Of a stretch of 64,000 nt of DNA, positions 28,921-37,224 are shown in pieces. The first letter of the stretch is position 1. Each line of letters begins with the position of its first letter. Made by a program: the position numbers and the translations under genes. The notes beneath the pieces were generated by a model. It saw nothing but the letters and a program-made list of their open reading frames with translations. It made no database searches and had not been told where the DNA came from. Location of the stretch: positions 62,001-126,000 of the forward strand of contig NZ_AUKX01000001.1 of the NCBI RefSeq assembly GCF_000424985.1. The letters are read 5' to 3'. Origin of the DNA: Arenibacter latericius DSM 15913. Its GTDB lineage: Bacteria; Bacteroidota; Bacteroidia; Flavobacteriales; Flavobacteriaceae.

Positions 28921-29310
28921 TTAACTGCCACTAGAATTGTAACGTTCTTTAATGGCACGGATTAGCGATTCCTGACCCTCCATAGCATCGATACTTTCCT
29001 TACCTAAAACCACCCGAAAATTCTCTTTATCTACCTCAAAAATTACGGGAAATTGAATCTCGCTACTTACCTTACCAGGATACTGCTTAATAAACTGATT
29101 CTTATATAAAAATTCCATTGAAAGACCAGATTGCTCTCTAAACTCTCTCCATCGCTTATATTCTGAAAATGCTCCATGAGTAATTGCACACAAGGAACAA
29201 GAATAACTTTTTGGATCAAGAATTTTATGAGCCCCGTCTAGGATTGAATTTCCAAGGCCCGATTTAGCGTTGTAAACAAAAATTAATCTTTTACCCAATT
29301 TATCCTCCAT
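28921..29310 (-). CDS. Conserved hypothetical protein with CxxC motif (129 residues)
   Basis: I do not know a tested function. The protein has a compact alpha/beta look, opening with RLIFVYNAKSGLGNSILDGAHKIL, followed by SYSCSLCAITHGAF with a Cys-x2-Cys pair near residue 38. Similar short proteins occur in other Flavobacteriia, sometimes labelled GTPase without any GTP-binding motif; none is seen here either. A metal-binding or redox role is possible from the cysteines. It starts at ATG 29310 and is convergent with engB. Confidence 0.7.
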   Translation of the reverse strand: MEDKLGKRLIFVYNAKSGLGNSILDGAHKILDPKSYSCSLCAITHGAFSEYKRWREFREQSGLSMEFLYKNQFIKQYPGKVSSEIQFPVIFEVDKENFRVVLGKESIDAMEGQESLIRAIKERYNSSGS

Positions 29311-29515
29311 GACAACTGTAGTATCTACTATTTATCTATCAGTCGAGCAAATTAGGCAAAACTTCCATTGATTAACATAATTTACCTACCCATCCCTACG
29401 GCAAAAGTATGCCCTCAGAACTTAGAGCAGGAAAACAGCTAACTAATCCACAAACGTGTTACTAGAAAAGATAGGGGCGTTTGCGCGCGCCCTTACCTAC
29501 CTTAATAAGTTCAGC

Positions 29516-29851
29516 CTACTTTTTAAGCTCTAATTTTTCGGCAAAATAGTCGCAAAAATCCTTCATAGTAGCTGTCATTTTCTCATCTTGGGTTGCTTTA
29601 TAAAAGGTATCAGAAAGAGATACTAAAGTCTGATGAAAGAAAATTCGCATCTCATCTACTGGCATATCCTTGGTCCACAAATCTATTTTTAAGGATTCTT
29701 TATTTTTACTATCCCATACGGACAACAACATAGCTTTAGCCTCTTCATTGGAGATACCTCCATCTTCCGCAGACCAATTTAATTTTTCCGGAACTCGGTT
29801 TTCATCTAACGTTACTTGTAAATTAATTTCGGATGTATGTAATTTCGACAT
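29516..29851 (-). CDS. gldC: Gliding motility protein GldC
   Basis: The 111-residue acidic protein matches GldC: SEINLQVTLDENRVPEKLNWSAEDGG at the start, then EAKAMLLSVWDSKNKESLKIDLWTKDMPVDEM and the C-terminal DFCDYFAEKLEL. No signal peptide or membrane helix is seen, so it is probably cytoplasmic. In Flavobacterium johnsoniae, gldB and gldC form an operon and loss of gldC weakens gliding. Here gldC follows gldB by 29 nt. Confidence 0.9.
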   Translation of the reverse strand: MSKLHTSEINLQVTLDENRVPEKLNWSAEDGGISNEEAKAMLLSVWDSKNKESLKIDLWTKDMPVDEMRIFFHQTLVSLSDTFYKATQDEKMTATMKDFCDYFAEKLELKK

Positions 29852-29880
29852 GCTTTTACTTTTTATAAATTCAAAATAAT

Positions 29881-30849
29881 TTAATCTACTTTCCTAGGCT
29901 TAAATTTGGACATTTTAAACAACTCCTCCTCTGGCATTTTTAGCATTTCTTGCAGACTAACCTCATTAGTATCCATAAATGCTTTTACAATTTGCCATCC
30001 AATATATCGTCCTAGTCTCCCAGGCGACTCATTATCTAATTCCAATTGAAACTTTGAAAAAGGAGCCGGATCTAAAAATCTAGGTTCCAACTTATTGTCC
30101 GTACTATACAATAGTTCTCGTTCAATAAAATACCTCCAAATCTGCTCCTCATTTAGAGAAGCCCACTCCAATTCTTCAGGATGATATCCTATTATCAAAT
30201 CTTCAGTTGACTGGGGCAACAATGCCTGTTTTAAATATAATTCCTTCCCATAATAAACCATTTTAGACAAGAACGATCTATCTTTAGGCGAAGGGATAAC
30301 TTTTTTAGCAAAGGCACTAGCTACATCGGCAGGTAAAAACTTCTTATCAAGGCCATTAGCTACATATTTCGGTATTACGCTATAAAACTCATGAGAAGGG
30401 CCCAAATAATTATCCAAGCCTATAAGCAATAAAGTATCTGTTAAGATCACCCTATTATTATAATCTACATCCGAGGTTACGGTTACCACCTTGGGTAATG
30501 TAGTGTTGGGATAATAATATTTTATGTGCTGGAACAGGGATTCTAGCGCTTTCAATTGCACATCAAACTTAGGAAACACGGATTGCACCTCTTTTAAAAG
30601 CTCTACCTGCAACGTATCTTGCACTTTAGCCACCCAAACACTATCAGGATAACTCTTAGGAAAAAGGTAAGGATAATTTTTCTTTAACTTTGGAATATCG
30701 TCTGGCGTAGCATCAGCAAACTCTTTATCAAACCTAGACACTTTTAATTCCACATCTATTTTCGCTACTTCTTCCGCTGTCTTATCTGTTTCTTTACAAC
30801 CATAAAAGGCTATTAAGAGCAAACTTAGCATCCATATTGTACTTCGCAT
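29881..30849 (-). CDS. gldB: Gliding motility lipoprotein GldB
   Basis: The product begins with a lipoprotein signal ending in LLIAFYGCKE. It continues with KVSRFDKEFADATPDDIPKLKKNYPYLFP, characteristic of GldB. Later motifs are IGLDNYLGPSHEFYSVIPKYV and GRLGRYIGWQIVKAFM near the C-terminus, which recall a metallopeptidase-like fold without a clear HExxH. The start is ATG 30849; a TTG three codons upstream is also in frame. GldB is needed for gliding in F. johnsoniae. It is divergent from nadE. Confidence 0.92.
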   Translation of the reverse strand: MRSTIWMLSLLLIAFYGCKETDKTAEEVAKIDVELKVSRFDKEFADATPDDIPKLKKNYPYLFPKSYPDSVWVAKVQDTLQVELLKEVQSVFPKFDVQLKALESLFQHIKYYYPNTTLPKVVTVTSDVDYNNRVILTDTLLLIGLDNYLGPSHEFYSVIPKYVANGLDKKFLPADVASAFAKKVIPSPKDRSFLSKMVYYGKELYLKQALLPQSTEDLIIGYHPEELEWASLNEEQIWRYFIERELLYSTDNKLEPRFLDPAPFSKFQLELDNESPGRLGRYIGWQIVKAFMDTNEVSLQEMLKMPEEELFKMSKFKPRKVD

Positions 30850-30907
30850 TCTCAACAAATTTGCTTAATGTTTTATTTTCTTGACCTTAGGTGGTATTTT
30901 TACTGAG

Positions 30908-30915
30908 CAAAGTTA
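30908..30915 (-). promoter_or_regulatory. gldB promoter, -7 element
   Basis: TAACTTTG on the minus strand matches TAnnTTTG. The predicted transcription start is near 30904, about 54 nt before the gldB ATG. The -33 region is weak. Confidence 0.55.
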
Positions 30916-30942
30916 AGTTTTTAAACCTTATAAACCTTTTAG

Positions 30943-31731
30943 ATGCAGACCGAAAAAGTTATAGACCATATTGTTTCCTGGTTAAAGAATTATGCCGAAA
31001 AGGCTAAAATGGAAGGATTTATCATCGGCATCTCTGGTGGTATAGATTCTGCCGTAACATCTACCTTGTGCGCCAAGACTGGACTAAAGCTAGTATGCTT
31101 AGAAATGCCCATACATCAAATGGCCAATCAGGAAGCTCGCGCCGCAAACCATATTACCTGGCTAAAAGAGAACTACAATCAAGTTAGCAGCAACAATATA
31201 AACCTTACCCCCGTCTTCGATAGTTTTGTAGAAGCTGTACCGGATGTAGAAAACGAAGCAGACCAATCGCTATCTCTAGCCAATACTAGAGCGCGATTAC
31301 GAATGACCACTCTTTATTATTTTGCAGCATTAGACCGTTTACTAGTTGCAGGAACAGGTAACAAAGTAGAAGATTTTGGTGTTGGTTTTTACACTAAATA
31401 CGGGGATGGTGGGGTAGATCTTAGTCCGATAGCCGACCTTTTAAAATCTGAAGTTTACGAGATTGCAGAAGCATTGGGAATTAATCCCGAAATTATCAAT
31501 GCCGCTCCTACAGATGGACTGTTTGGTGACGATCGCACAGACGAGGATCAACTAGGCGCCTCTTATCCAGAACTAGAGTGGGCTATGGAGATGACAGAAA
31601 AAGGTAAGACAGAAAATGATTTTTATGACAGAAAAAAGGAAGTTTTCCGTATCTTTAATAAATTGAATAAGGCAAATAAGCATAAAATGGTTCCAATCCC
31701 CGTATGTGAAATACCAAATCACCTTAAATAG
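30943..31731 (+). CDS. nadE: Ammonia-dependent NAD(+) synthase NadE
   Basis: The 262-residue enzyme forms NAD from deamido-NAD, ATP and ammonia. GFIIGISGGIDSAVTSTLCAK near residue 25 is the PP-loop (SGGxDS). GTGNKVEDFGVGFYTKYGDGGVDLSPIADLLKSEV is the NadE signature. There is no glutaminase domain, so ammonia must come free or from another protein. It starts at ATG 30943 and is divergent from gldB with a 93-nt gap. Confidence 0.95.
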   Translation: MQTEKVIDHIVSWLKNYAEKAKMEGFIIGISGGIDSAVTSTLCAKTGLKLVCLEMPIHQMANQEARAANHITWLKENYNQVSSNNINLTPVFDSFVEAVPDVENEADQSLSLANTRARLRMTTLYYFAALDRLLVAGTGNKVEDFGVGFYTKYGDGGVDLSPIADLLKSEVYEIAEALGINPEIINAAPTDGLFGDDRTDEDQLGASYPELEWAMEMTEKGKTENDFYDRKKEVFRIFNKLNKANKHKMVPIPVCEIPNHLK

Positions 31732-31898
31732 ACATCTCAACTAAGAACCAAGTATTTAAAACGAATATAATTGCCAAAATTTTTGATTTACATTTAAAAA
31801 GGTGAGCTTTGAATAACAACCAGGAGTGTTTAATCTTACAATAAAAGCAAGTAAAGCATCGTTATTGTAAAAATGGCCATCTACAAAACCAATTTAAC

Positions 31899-32528
31899 AT
31901 GATCAAAATTTTAATTGCAGATAATCATCCCGTTGTTAGAGTGGGAATTAAACAAGTCTTAGATCCAATTGCTGATATTCAGGTGATTGGAGACGTGTCT
32001 AATACCACAGAACTCTTTGACCAATTAGAAAGTAGTTCTCCAGACATCATCTTATTAGAGATGGATATCCCAGAAATTAATGGTATTGCAACACTCAGAA
32101 AGATCAAAAAAGAATACCCCGGCGTAAGAGTGCTTATATACAGTGGACAGTCTGAGGATGTTTACGCTTTAAGTACAATCCGTGCAGGTGCTTTTGGCTA
32201 TCTATCCAAGTCGTCTGACACAGACTATATCGTTAGCGCCATCAGAAAAGTAAGCGAAGGCAATATGTTTATAACCAACGAATTAGCCCAAAGACTAGCA
32301 TTTGATGAAGGCACCCAAAAACCAAGAAGGTTTTTCAGAAAACTCTCTACAAGAGAAGTAGAAGTGCTAAAATTATTAGCTAGCGGAAAACGAAATAAGG
32401 AAGTTGCATTAGAGCTGAGCTTAAACGAGAAAACAGTAAGCACCTACAAAGCGCGATTGATGCGTAAATTAAATGTAGACAACCTTGTAGATTTACTACA
32501 ACAAGCCAAGGCACTAGAACTATACTAG
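31899..32528 (+). CDS. LuxR/NarL-type response regulator with Glu at the phosphoacceptor site
   Basis: Residues 1-120 are a receiver domain and about 145-205 a LuxR helix-turn-helix (LSTREVEVLKLLASGKRNKEVALELSLNEKTVSTYKARLMRKL). The receiver is unusual. The acid pair reads D8-N9 instead of two acids, and the phosphoacceptor position, four before P58 in ILLEMDIPEING, is E54 rather than Asp. The conserved lysine is kept (YLSKSS). No histidine kinase is next to it. It may therefore act without phosphorylation. A bidirectional terminator follows directly. Confidence 0.92.
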   Translation: MIKILIADNHPVVRVGIKQVLDPIADIQVIGDVSNTTELFDQLESSSPDIILLEMDIPEINGIATLRKIKKEYPGVRVLIYSGQSEDVYALSTIRAGAFGYLSKSSDTDYIVSAIRKVSEGNMFITNELAQRLAFDEGTQKPRRFFRKLSTREVEVLKLLASGKRNKEVALELSLNEKTVSTYKARLMRKLNVDNLVDLLQQAKALELY

Positions 32529-32536
32529 TCCTTTTT

Positions 32537-32574
32537 AAAAGAAGGTCTAAAAAATAATTTTTAGACCTTCTTTT
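32537..32574. terminator. Bidirectional terminator between the response regulator and dnaG
   Basis: A perfect 17-bp inverted repeat (arms 32537-32553 and 32558-32574, loop ATAA) begins with AAAA and ends with TTTT. It can therefore stop transcription from both converging genes. Confidence 0.9.
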
Positions 32575-32576
32575 AA

Positions 32577-34553
32577 TTAAGAGAAAACCCTATTTAATTT
32601 TTTATTAAGTAGTACGTTTAATTGAATATAATTCATAATTTCTTCTAGAACATCTGCGCTCGCAGACGCACTATCCAAAGTATTTTTTTGTAACGCCCCA
32701 ATCCTTTTCTTAATCAGGTAACACCTTAATGTTAGAATAGTTTCACTAACCAACTGAGACACCCCCACCTCTTTATCCTTAGGATATATATCTTTCCTAC
32801 CCCATTGATGTAGAGTATACTTCTCCTCCTCCATTAAAATGGATGAAATTTCAGAGGCCAAGTCCTGATCTAAACCAGCCATAAAAGAGGTAATGGAAAA
32901 ATTCTCCTTCCCATTTAAATCCTCAATAATTTTATAGTAAATATCACGAAACCTCTCATTTGCAAGTTCAATTTCATCATCCTGCAAATCCAAAAATATC
33001 TTTTCAAAAACCTTAGCTCCCAAAACCTCTGGTTCTAGTTCCAAATCTCCAGTCTCATTTTCCTTTAAGACCAAATCTTCAAATTCTATTTCCATGGTAC
33101 CATACAGCAACAAAATCTCGATAATCTTTCGTTCCAGTTCATATTGAACATCTAGTTTTTGCTGCGGTTCAGATTTTACAACATCGAAGGACTTGCGTTC
33201 TTGTTTTGCTTTTTTAAGGGCATCTGCATTATCTTTTTTCCCAATCTGAGCTAGCGTATTAAAAAGCACCGCTTCAGAAACATTCATAATTTGAGAACAC
33301 TCCTGAATATAAATTTCCCTTTGGATTCTATCAGGAATTTTTGCAATACTATTTACAATATCCCTTACGGTATCCGCTCTTTTTATAGGGTCATTTGCAG
33401 CCTCATCCACCAATAGAGAGGCTTTAAACTGTATAAAATCTTTAGAATACTCATTAAGGTATTCAACTACCTCCTCATATTCATTGTTCTTAGAAAAACT
33501 ATCTGGATCCTCACCAGCTGGAAAGGAACAAACTTTTACGTTCATCCCTTGTTCTAGTATGAGGTCTATTCCCTTTAATGACGCCCTTAATCCTGCTGCA
33601 TCACCATCAAATAAAACAGTAATATTCTTAGTTAGCCTATTAATTAACCTAATTTGATCTGAAGTCAAGGCAGTACCACTAGATGCCACCACATTATGTA
33701 TTCCGCGTTGATGCATCTGAATCACATCAGTATACCCCTCTACTAAATAACAATTATCTTCCTTAGCTATTGCCTGTTTTGCATGATAAATACCATACAA
33801 TACTTTACTCTTATGATAGATATCACTTTCTGGCGAGTTTAAATATTTAGCAGCCCTCTTATCACTAATTAATATTCGGCCTCCAAACCCCAACACCCTT
33901 CCACTCATACTATGGATAGGGAAAAGCACTCTCCCTTTAAACCGATCAAAAGTCCTTTTATTATTAGGGTTACTAGGGTCTACCTTTACTATGGTTAGCC
34001 CCGTCTTTTCTAGAAATTCTAATTTATAACCTTTATCTAGAGCTGTTTTAGTAAAGCTATCCCACTGATCTAGACAATAGCCTAAATCAAATTTTCTAAT
34101 GGTTTCGTCTGTAAAGCCCCGTTCTTTAAAATAACTCAACCCAATGGCTTTCCCCTGCTCTCTTTCCCATAATATTTCGGAAAAATAATCCTTAGCATAC
34201 TCGGAAACCAAGTACATGCTTTCCCGCTCATTTAGCTTCTCCTTCTCCTCATCTGTCTGCTGGGTTTCTTCAATTTCTATATTGTACTTTTTAGCAAGAT
34301 ACTTTATAGCTTCAGGATAGGTAAAATGCTCGTGCTCCATTAAAAAAGCCACCACGTTCCCCCCTTTTCCACTACTAAAATCCTTCCAAATCTGTTTTAC
34401 AGGTGAAACCATAAAACTTGGTGAACGTTCATCACTAAACGGACTAAGCCCCTTAAAATTGGCTCCCGATTTTTTTAATTGAACAAACTCTCCAATCACC
34501 TCCTCTACTCTGGCGGCTTCATAAACTTGATCTATAGTAGCTTTCGAAATCAA
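32577..34553 (-). CDS. dnaG: DNA primase DnaG with degenerate zinc-binding domain
   Basis: The 658-residue protein makes RNA primers for replication. The N-terminal domain is of the CHC2 type, but the zinc ligands are lost: LSPFSDERSPSF stands where CPFHxEKTPSF is expected, and KDFSSGKGG stands for the CFGCGxGG motif. The TOPRIM core is intact (YLVEGYTDVIQMHQRGIHNVVASSGTALT, then VLFDGDAAGLRA, acids near 265 and 315). A C-terminal helicase-binding region follows. The start is TTG 34553, since an in-frame stop lies three codons upstream and MISKATID matches the family. Confidence 0.95.
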   Translation of the reverse strand: MISKATIDQVYEAARVEEVIGEFVQLKKSGANFKGLSPFSDERSPSFMVSPVKQIWKDFSSGKGGNVVAFLMEHEHFTYPEAIKYLAKKYNIEIEETQQTDEEKEKLNERESMYLVSEYAKDYFSEILWEREQGKAIGLSYFKERGFTDETIRKFDLGYCLDQWDSFTKTALDKGYKLEFLEKTGLTIVKVDPSNPNNKRTFDRFKGRVLFPIHSMSGRVLGFGGRILISDKRAAKYLNSPESDIYHKSKVLYGIYHAKQAIAKEDNCYLVEGYTDVIQMHQRGIHNVVASSGTALTSDQIRLINRLTKNITVLFDGDAAGLRASLKGIDLILEQGMNVKVCSFPAGEDPDSFSKNNEYEEVVEYLNEYSKDFIQFKASLLVDEAANDPIKRADTVRDIVNSIAKIPDRIQREIYIQECSQIMNVSEAVLFNTLAQIGKKDNADALKKAKQERKSFDVVKSEPQQKLDVQYELERKIIEILLLYGTMEIEFEDLVLKENETGDLELEPEVLGAKVFEKIFLDLQDDEIELANERFRDIYYKIIEDLNGKENFSITSFMAGLDQDLASEISSILMEEEKYTLHQWGRKDIYPKDKEVGVSQLVSETILTLRCYLIKKRIGALQKNTLDSASASADVLEEIMNYIQLNVLLNKKLNRVFS

Positions 34554-34666
34554 CTTACTCTATTTTTTTTAAAGGATAAAGATACTACTTCAAAAAGAGG
34601 AAAACCATGCATTTACTAATCAAAATGTCTAACTTTAGCATTCCCTTAAAACTTTAGAAGTAAACG

Positions 34667-34945
34667 ATGATTTTATTTTTAGGAACCAAACCAGGAAAAG
34701 CTTCTTCCAAACAAGTCAATAATGTTTCTTGTCCTTTTTGTGAACAACGAAACACTTTAACAGCGGTATCTAGTAGCACCTATTTTCATCTCTTTTGGAT
34801 ATCTCTTTTCAGAATTAGCAGCTCAACAATCATTAGTTGTTCGCATTGCAAAAAAAGCTATTATGAAGATGAATTTACTGAAGTCTTACAGCAGCAAGGA
34901 TTTAGTCCAGAGAAAATTCGCTTAACGCTAAAGAGTGATTCCTAA
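34667..34945 (+). CDS. Small zinc-ribbon protein
   Basis: The 92-residue protein carries two CxxC pairs, NVSCPFCEQ near residue 22 and ISCSHCKKSYYEDEF near 58, spaced for a zinc ribbon. The stretch between them (YFHLFWISLFRISSSTII) is hydrophobic but too short and polar to be a sure membrane helix. I recall similar proteins beginning ILFxGT(K/R)PGK in other Flavobacteriia. Function is unknown. It is divergent from dnaG. Confidence 0.8.
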   Translation: MILFLGTKPGKASSKQVNNVSCPFCEQRNTLTAVSSSTYFHLFWISLFRISSSTIISCSHCKKSYYEDEFTEVLQQQGFSPEKIRLTLKSDS

Positions 34946-34962
34946 AATAAATATATAGTGAA

Positions 34963-35898
34963 TTATTTTTTTCTGTCTACCACGTAATTCACCATTAAAA
35001 TCAGTGAATTTTTATAGTCAGAATCTGGATAAGGTTCCAATAAGGCTAACGCCTCTTCCTTATAGGCCAACATTTTCTTTACCGCGTATTCCAAGCCTCC
35101 GTTTTCTTTTACAAATGCGATTACCTGTTTCACTCGTTTTTTATCCTTGTTGTGATTTTTAACGGAGTTGATCAACCATTTTCTTTCCTCTTTAGAGCAG
35201 TGATTGAGCACATATATTAAAGGCAGCGTCATTTTCTGCTCTTTTATATCAATACCAGTAGGCTTCCCTATTCGCTCTTCTCCATAATCGAACAAATCAT
35301 CCTTAATCTGAAAAGCCATTCCAATAAGCTCTCCAAACTTCCTAAAGGTTTCCACATCTGAAGAATCGGGCTTAACAGCACATGCTCCTAAACTGCAACA
35401 AGCAGCAATAAGAGTAGCCGTTTTTTGCCTGATGATATCGTAATAAATGTCTTCAGTAATATCTAGACGTCTTGCTTTTTCTATCTGCAACAATTCCCCT
35501 TCGCTCATTTCACGAACAGCAACGGAAATAATCCGTAACAAGTCAAAGTCACCATGATCTATAGACAGCAACAATCCTTTAGATAAGAGATAATCCCCAA
35601 CCAATACGGCTATCTTGTTTTTCCACAATGCATTTATAGAGAAAAACCCCCTGCGCTTATTACTATCATCTACCACATCGTCATGAACGAGAGTAGCTGT
35701 ATGTATTAACTCTATAACTGCAGCACCCCTGTAAGTCCTTTCATTTACCTCCCCGTTGTTTAGCATCTTTGCTGTTAGAAATACAAACATGGGGCGCATT
35801 TGCTTTCCCTTACGGTTAACAATATAATAGGTTATCCTATTAAGCAATGCCACTTTAGAGGACATGGATTCATAGAACTTTTTCTCAAAAAGTTCCAT
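34963..35898 (-). CDS. ispB: Polyprenyl diphosphate synthase (octaprenyl type)
   Basis: The enzyme condenses isopentenyl diphosphate into a long prenyl chain, probably the menaquinone tail. Both aspartate-rich motifs are intact: LVHDDVVDDS near residue 70 and AFQIKDDLFDYG near 193. GKQMRPMFVFLTAKML is the conserved substrate loop. I use ATG 35898, but in-frame codons upstream (35901-35937) translate to KIVSKIKEPINAE, which resembles the usual family N-terminus. The expected initiator position there is a TTA codon, so the true start is in doubt. Confidence 0.93.
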   Translation of the reverse strand: MELFEKKFYESMSSKVALLNRITYYIVNRKGKQMRPMFVFLTAKMLNNGEVNERTYRGAAVIELIHTATLVHDDVVDDSNKRRGFFSINALWKNKIAVLVGDYLLSKGLLLSIDHGDFDLLRIISVAVREMSEGELLQIEKARRLDITEDIYYDIIRQKTATLIAACCSLGACAVKPDSSDVETFRKFGELIGMAFQIKDDLFDYGEERIGKPTGIDIKEQKMTLPLIYVLNHCSKEERKWLINSVKNHNKDKKRVKQVIAFVKENGGLEYAVKKMLAYKEEALALLEPYPDSDYKNSLILMVNYVVDRKK

Positions 35899-36088
35899 TT
35901 CCGCATTTATCGGTTCCTTTATCTTGGATACAATTTTTAACGGGTAGATAGGGCTATAATTTTTTGGTGATTTAGAGCAGTAAAATTAGGGAAAAAAAAT
36001 AGTAAAAGGTAGTCCTTTCCCAATATAAGAGTATAATATACCTTGTTTTTGTAATTTTAAAACCACTTTCCTAAAATTACAATACCCT

Positions 36089-37135
36089 TTAGGATTTATT
36101 GGCTAATTGCCCGCAGGCTGCATCTATATCCTTACCGCGAGATCTACGAACGGTAACTATTATCCCATTTCTCTCTAGAATATTCACATACAAGTCTATG
36201 GCACTATTACTGGCTTGTCTAAATTCACCGTCATCAATAGGGTTATACTCTATTAAATTGACTTTAGAAGGAGCAAACTTGCAAAAATTAACTAAAGCAT
36301 CAACATCTTTTTGCTTGTCATTAATCCCTTCCCAAACCACATACTCATACGTAATTCTACTTTTAGTTTTCTCGTACCAATACTCCAATGCGGCCCTCAG
36401 ATCAGTTAGAGTGAAAGTAGCATTAAAAGGCATTATAGAGGTTCTTATCTCATCTATTGCAGAGTGCAAGGATACCGCAAGATTAAACCTAACCTCTTCA
36501 TCGGCCATTTTTCTAATCATTTTAGGGACACCAGAGGTAGAAACTGTTATCCTTTTAGGAGACATCCCTAAGCCTTCTGGGGAAGTAATTTTATCTATGG
36601 CCTTTAATACATTTTTATAATTCATTAAAGGCTCTCCCATCCCCATAAAAACAATATTGGTTAAAGGCCTATCAAAATACAACCTACTTTCATTGTCTAT
36701 AGCTACCACCTGATCGTAGATTTCATCCGGATTAAGATTCCTCATACGTTTAAGGCGAGAAGTGGCACAAAACCTACAGTCTAGACTACACCCGACCTGG
36801 CTAGACACACAAGCTGTAGTCCTTGTTTTAGTGGGTATCAATACCGATTCTACAACAAGGTTATCATGAAGGCGAACAGCATTCTTAATAGTTCCATCAC
36901 TACTACGTTGCATCTGATCTACCTTAATGTGATTAATCACAAAATTATCTTCCAGCAACTGTCTAGTTTCTTTAGATATATTGGTCATTTCCTCAAAACT
37001 ATGAGCAGATTTTTGCCAAAGCCATTCATAGACCTGATTGCCTCTAAAAGCCTGATCGCCTTGAGAGGTGAAAAATTCTCTGAGCTGTTCTTTAGTAAAC
37101 GCTCTTATATCTTTTTTGTTCTTAGCTATTTCCAC
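36089..37135 (-). CDS. rlmN: Dual-specificity RNA methyltransferase RlmN
   Basis: This radical-SAM enzyme methylates C2 of A2503 in 23S rRNA and A37 in some tRNAs. The iron-sulfur motif is CSLDCRFCATS. Also seen are FMGMGEPLMNYKNV, the SAM-binding ITVSTSGVPKMI, and a C-terminal RSRGKDIDAACGQL holding the second catalytic cysteine. I place the start at GTG 37135, giving EIAKNKKDIRAFTKEQL. A perfect -7 element (TACCTTTG, 37147-37140) sits only four bases upstream, and the TTG at 37174 would lie before the promoter. The mRNA would then be practically leaderless. Confidence 0.93.
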   Translation of the reverse strand: MEIAKNKKDIRAFTKEQLREFFTSQGDQAFRGNQVYEWLWQKSAHSFEEMTNISKETRQLLEDNFVINHIKVDQMQRSSDGTIKNAVRLHDNLVVESVLIPTKTRTTACVSSQVGCSLDCRFCATSRLKRMRNLNPDEIYDQVVAIDNESRLYFDRPLTNIVFMGMGEPLMNYKNVLKAIDKITSPEGLGMSPKRITVSTSGVPKMIRKMADEEVRFNLAVSLHSAIDEIRTSIMPFNATFTLTDLRAALEYWYEKTKSRITYEYVVWEGINDKQKDVDALVNFCKFAPSKVNLIEYNPIDDGEFRQASNSAIDLYVNILERNGIIVTVRRSRGKDIDAACGQLANKS

Positions 37136-37139
37136 AGCA

Positions 37140-37147
37140 CAAAGGTA
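37140..37147 (-). promoter_or_regulatory. rlmN promoter, -7 element
   Basis: TACCTTTG on the minus strand is a perfect TAnnTTTG. It lies between the queA terminator and the rlmN GTG. Predicted transcription start 37136 is one base before the start codon. Confidence 0.65.
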
Positions 37148-37162
37148 ATTGATTAAATAAAA

Positions 37163-37203
37163 GAATCCCGCCAATCCAGATAATTCTGCATTTGGACGGG
37201 ATT
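37163..37203 (-). terminator. Terminator after queA
   Basis: GAATCCCG and CGGGATTC arms (37163-37170 and 37196-37203), with an inner CCAA/TTGG pairing, lie 21 nt after the queA stop. They are followed by TTTTATTT on the minus strand. Confidence 0.8.
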
Positions 37204-37224
37204 CCAGAATAATTTAAATGCCTG

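Noticed and set aside
29473-29494. GC-rich hairpin (AGGGGCG with CGCCCTT) in AT-rich intergenic DNA
   Set aside because: It is short, lacks a T-run and sits alone, so no function can be argued.
36099-36620. 173-codon frame on the plus strand opposite rlmN
   Set aside because: Radical-SAM motifs fix the coding strand. Long antisense frames are common opposite AT-rich genes here.
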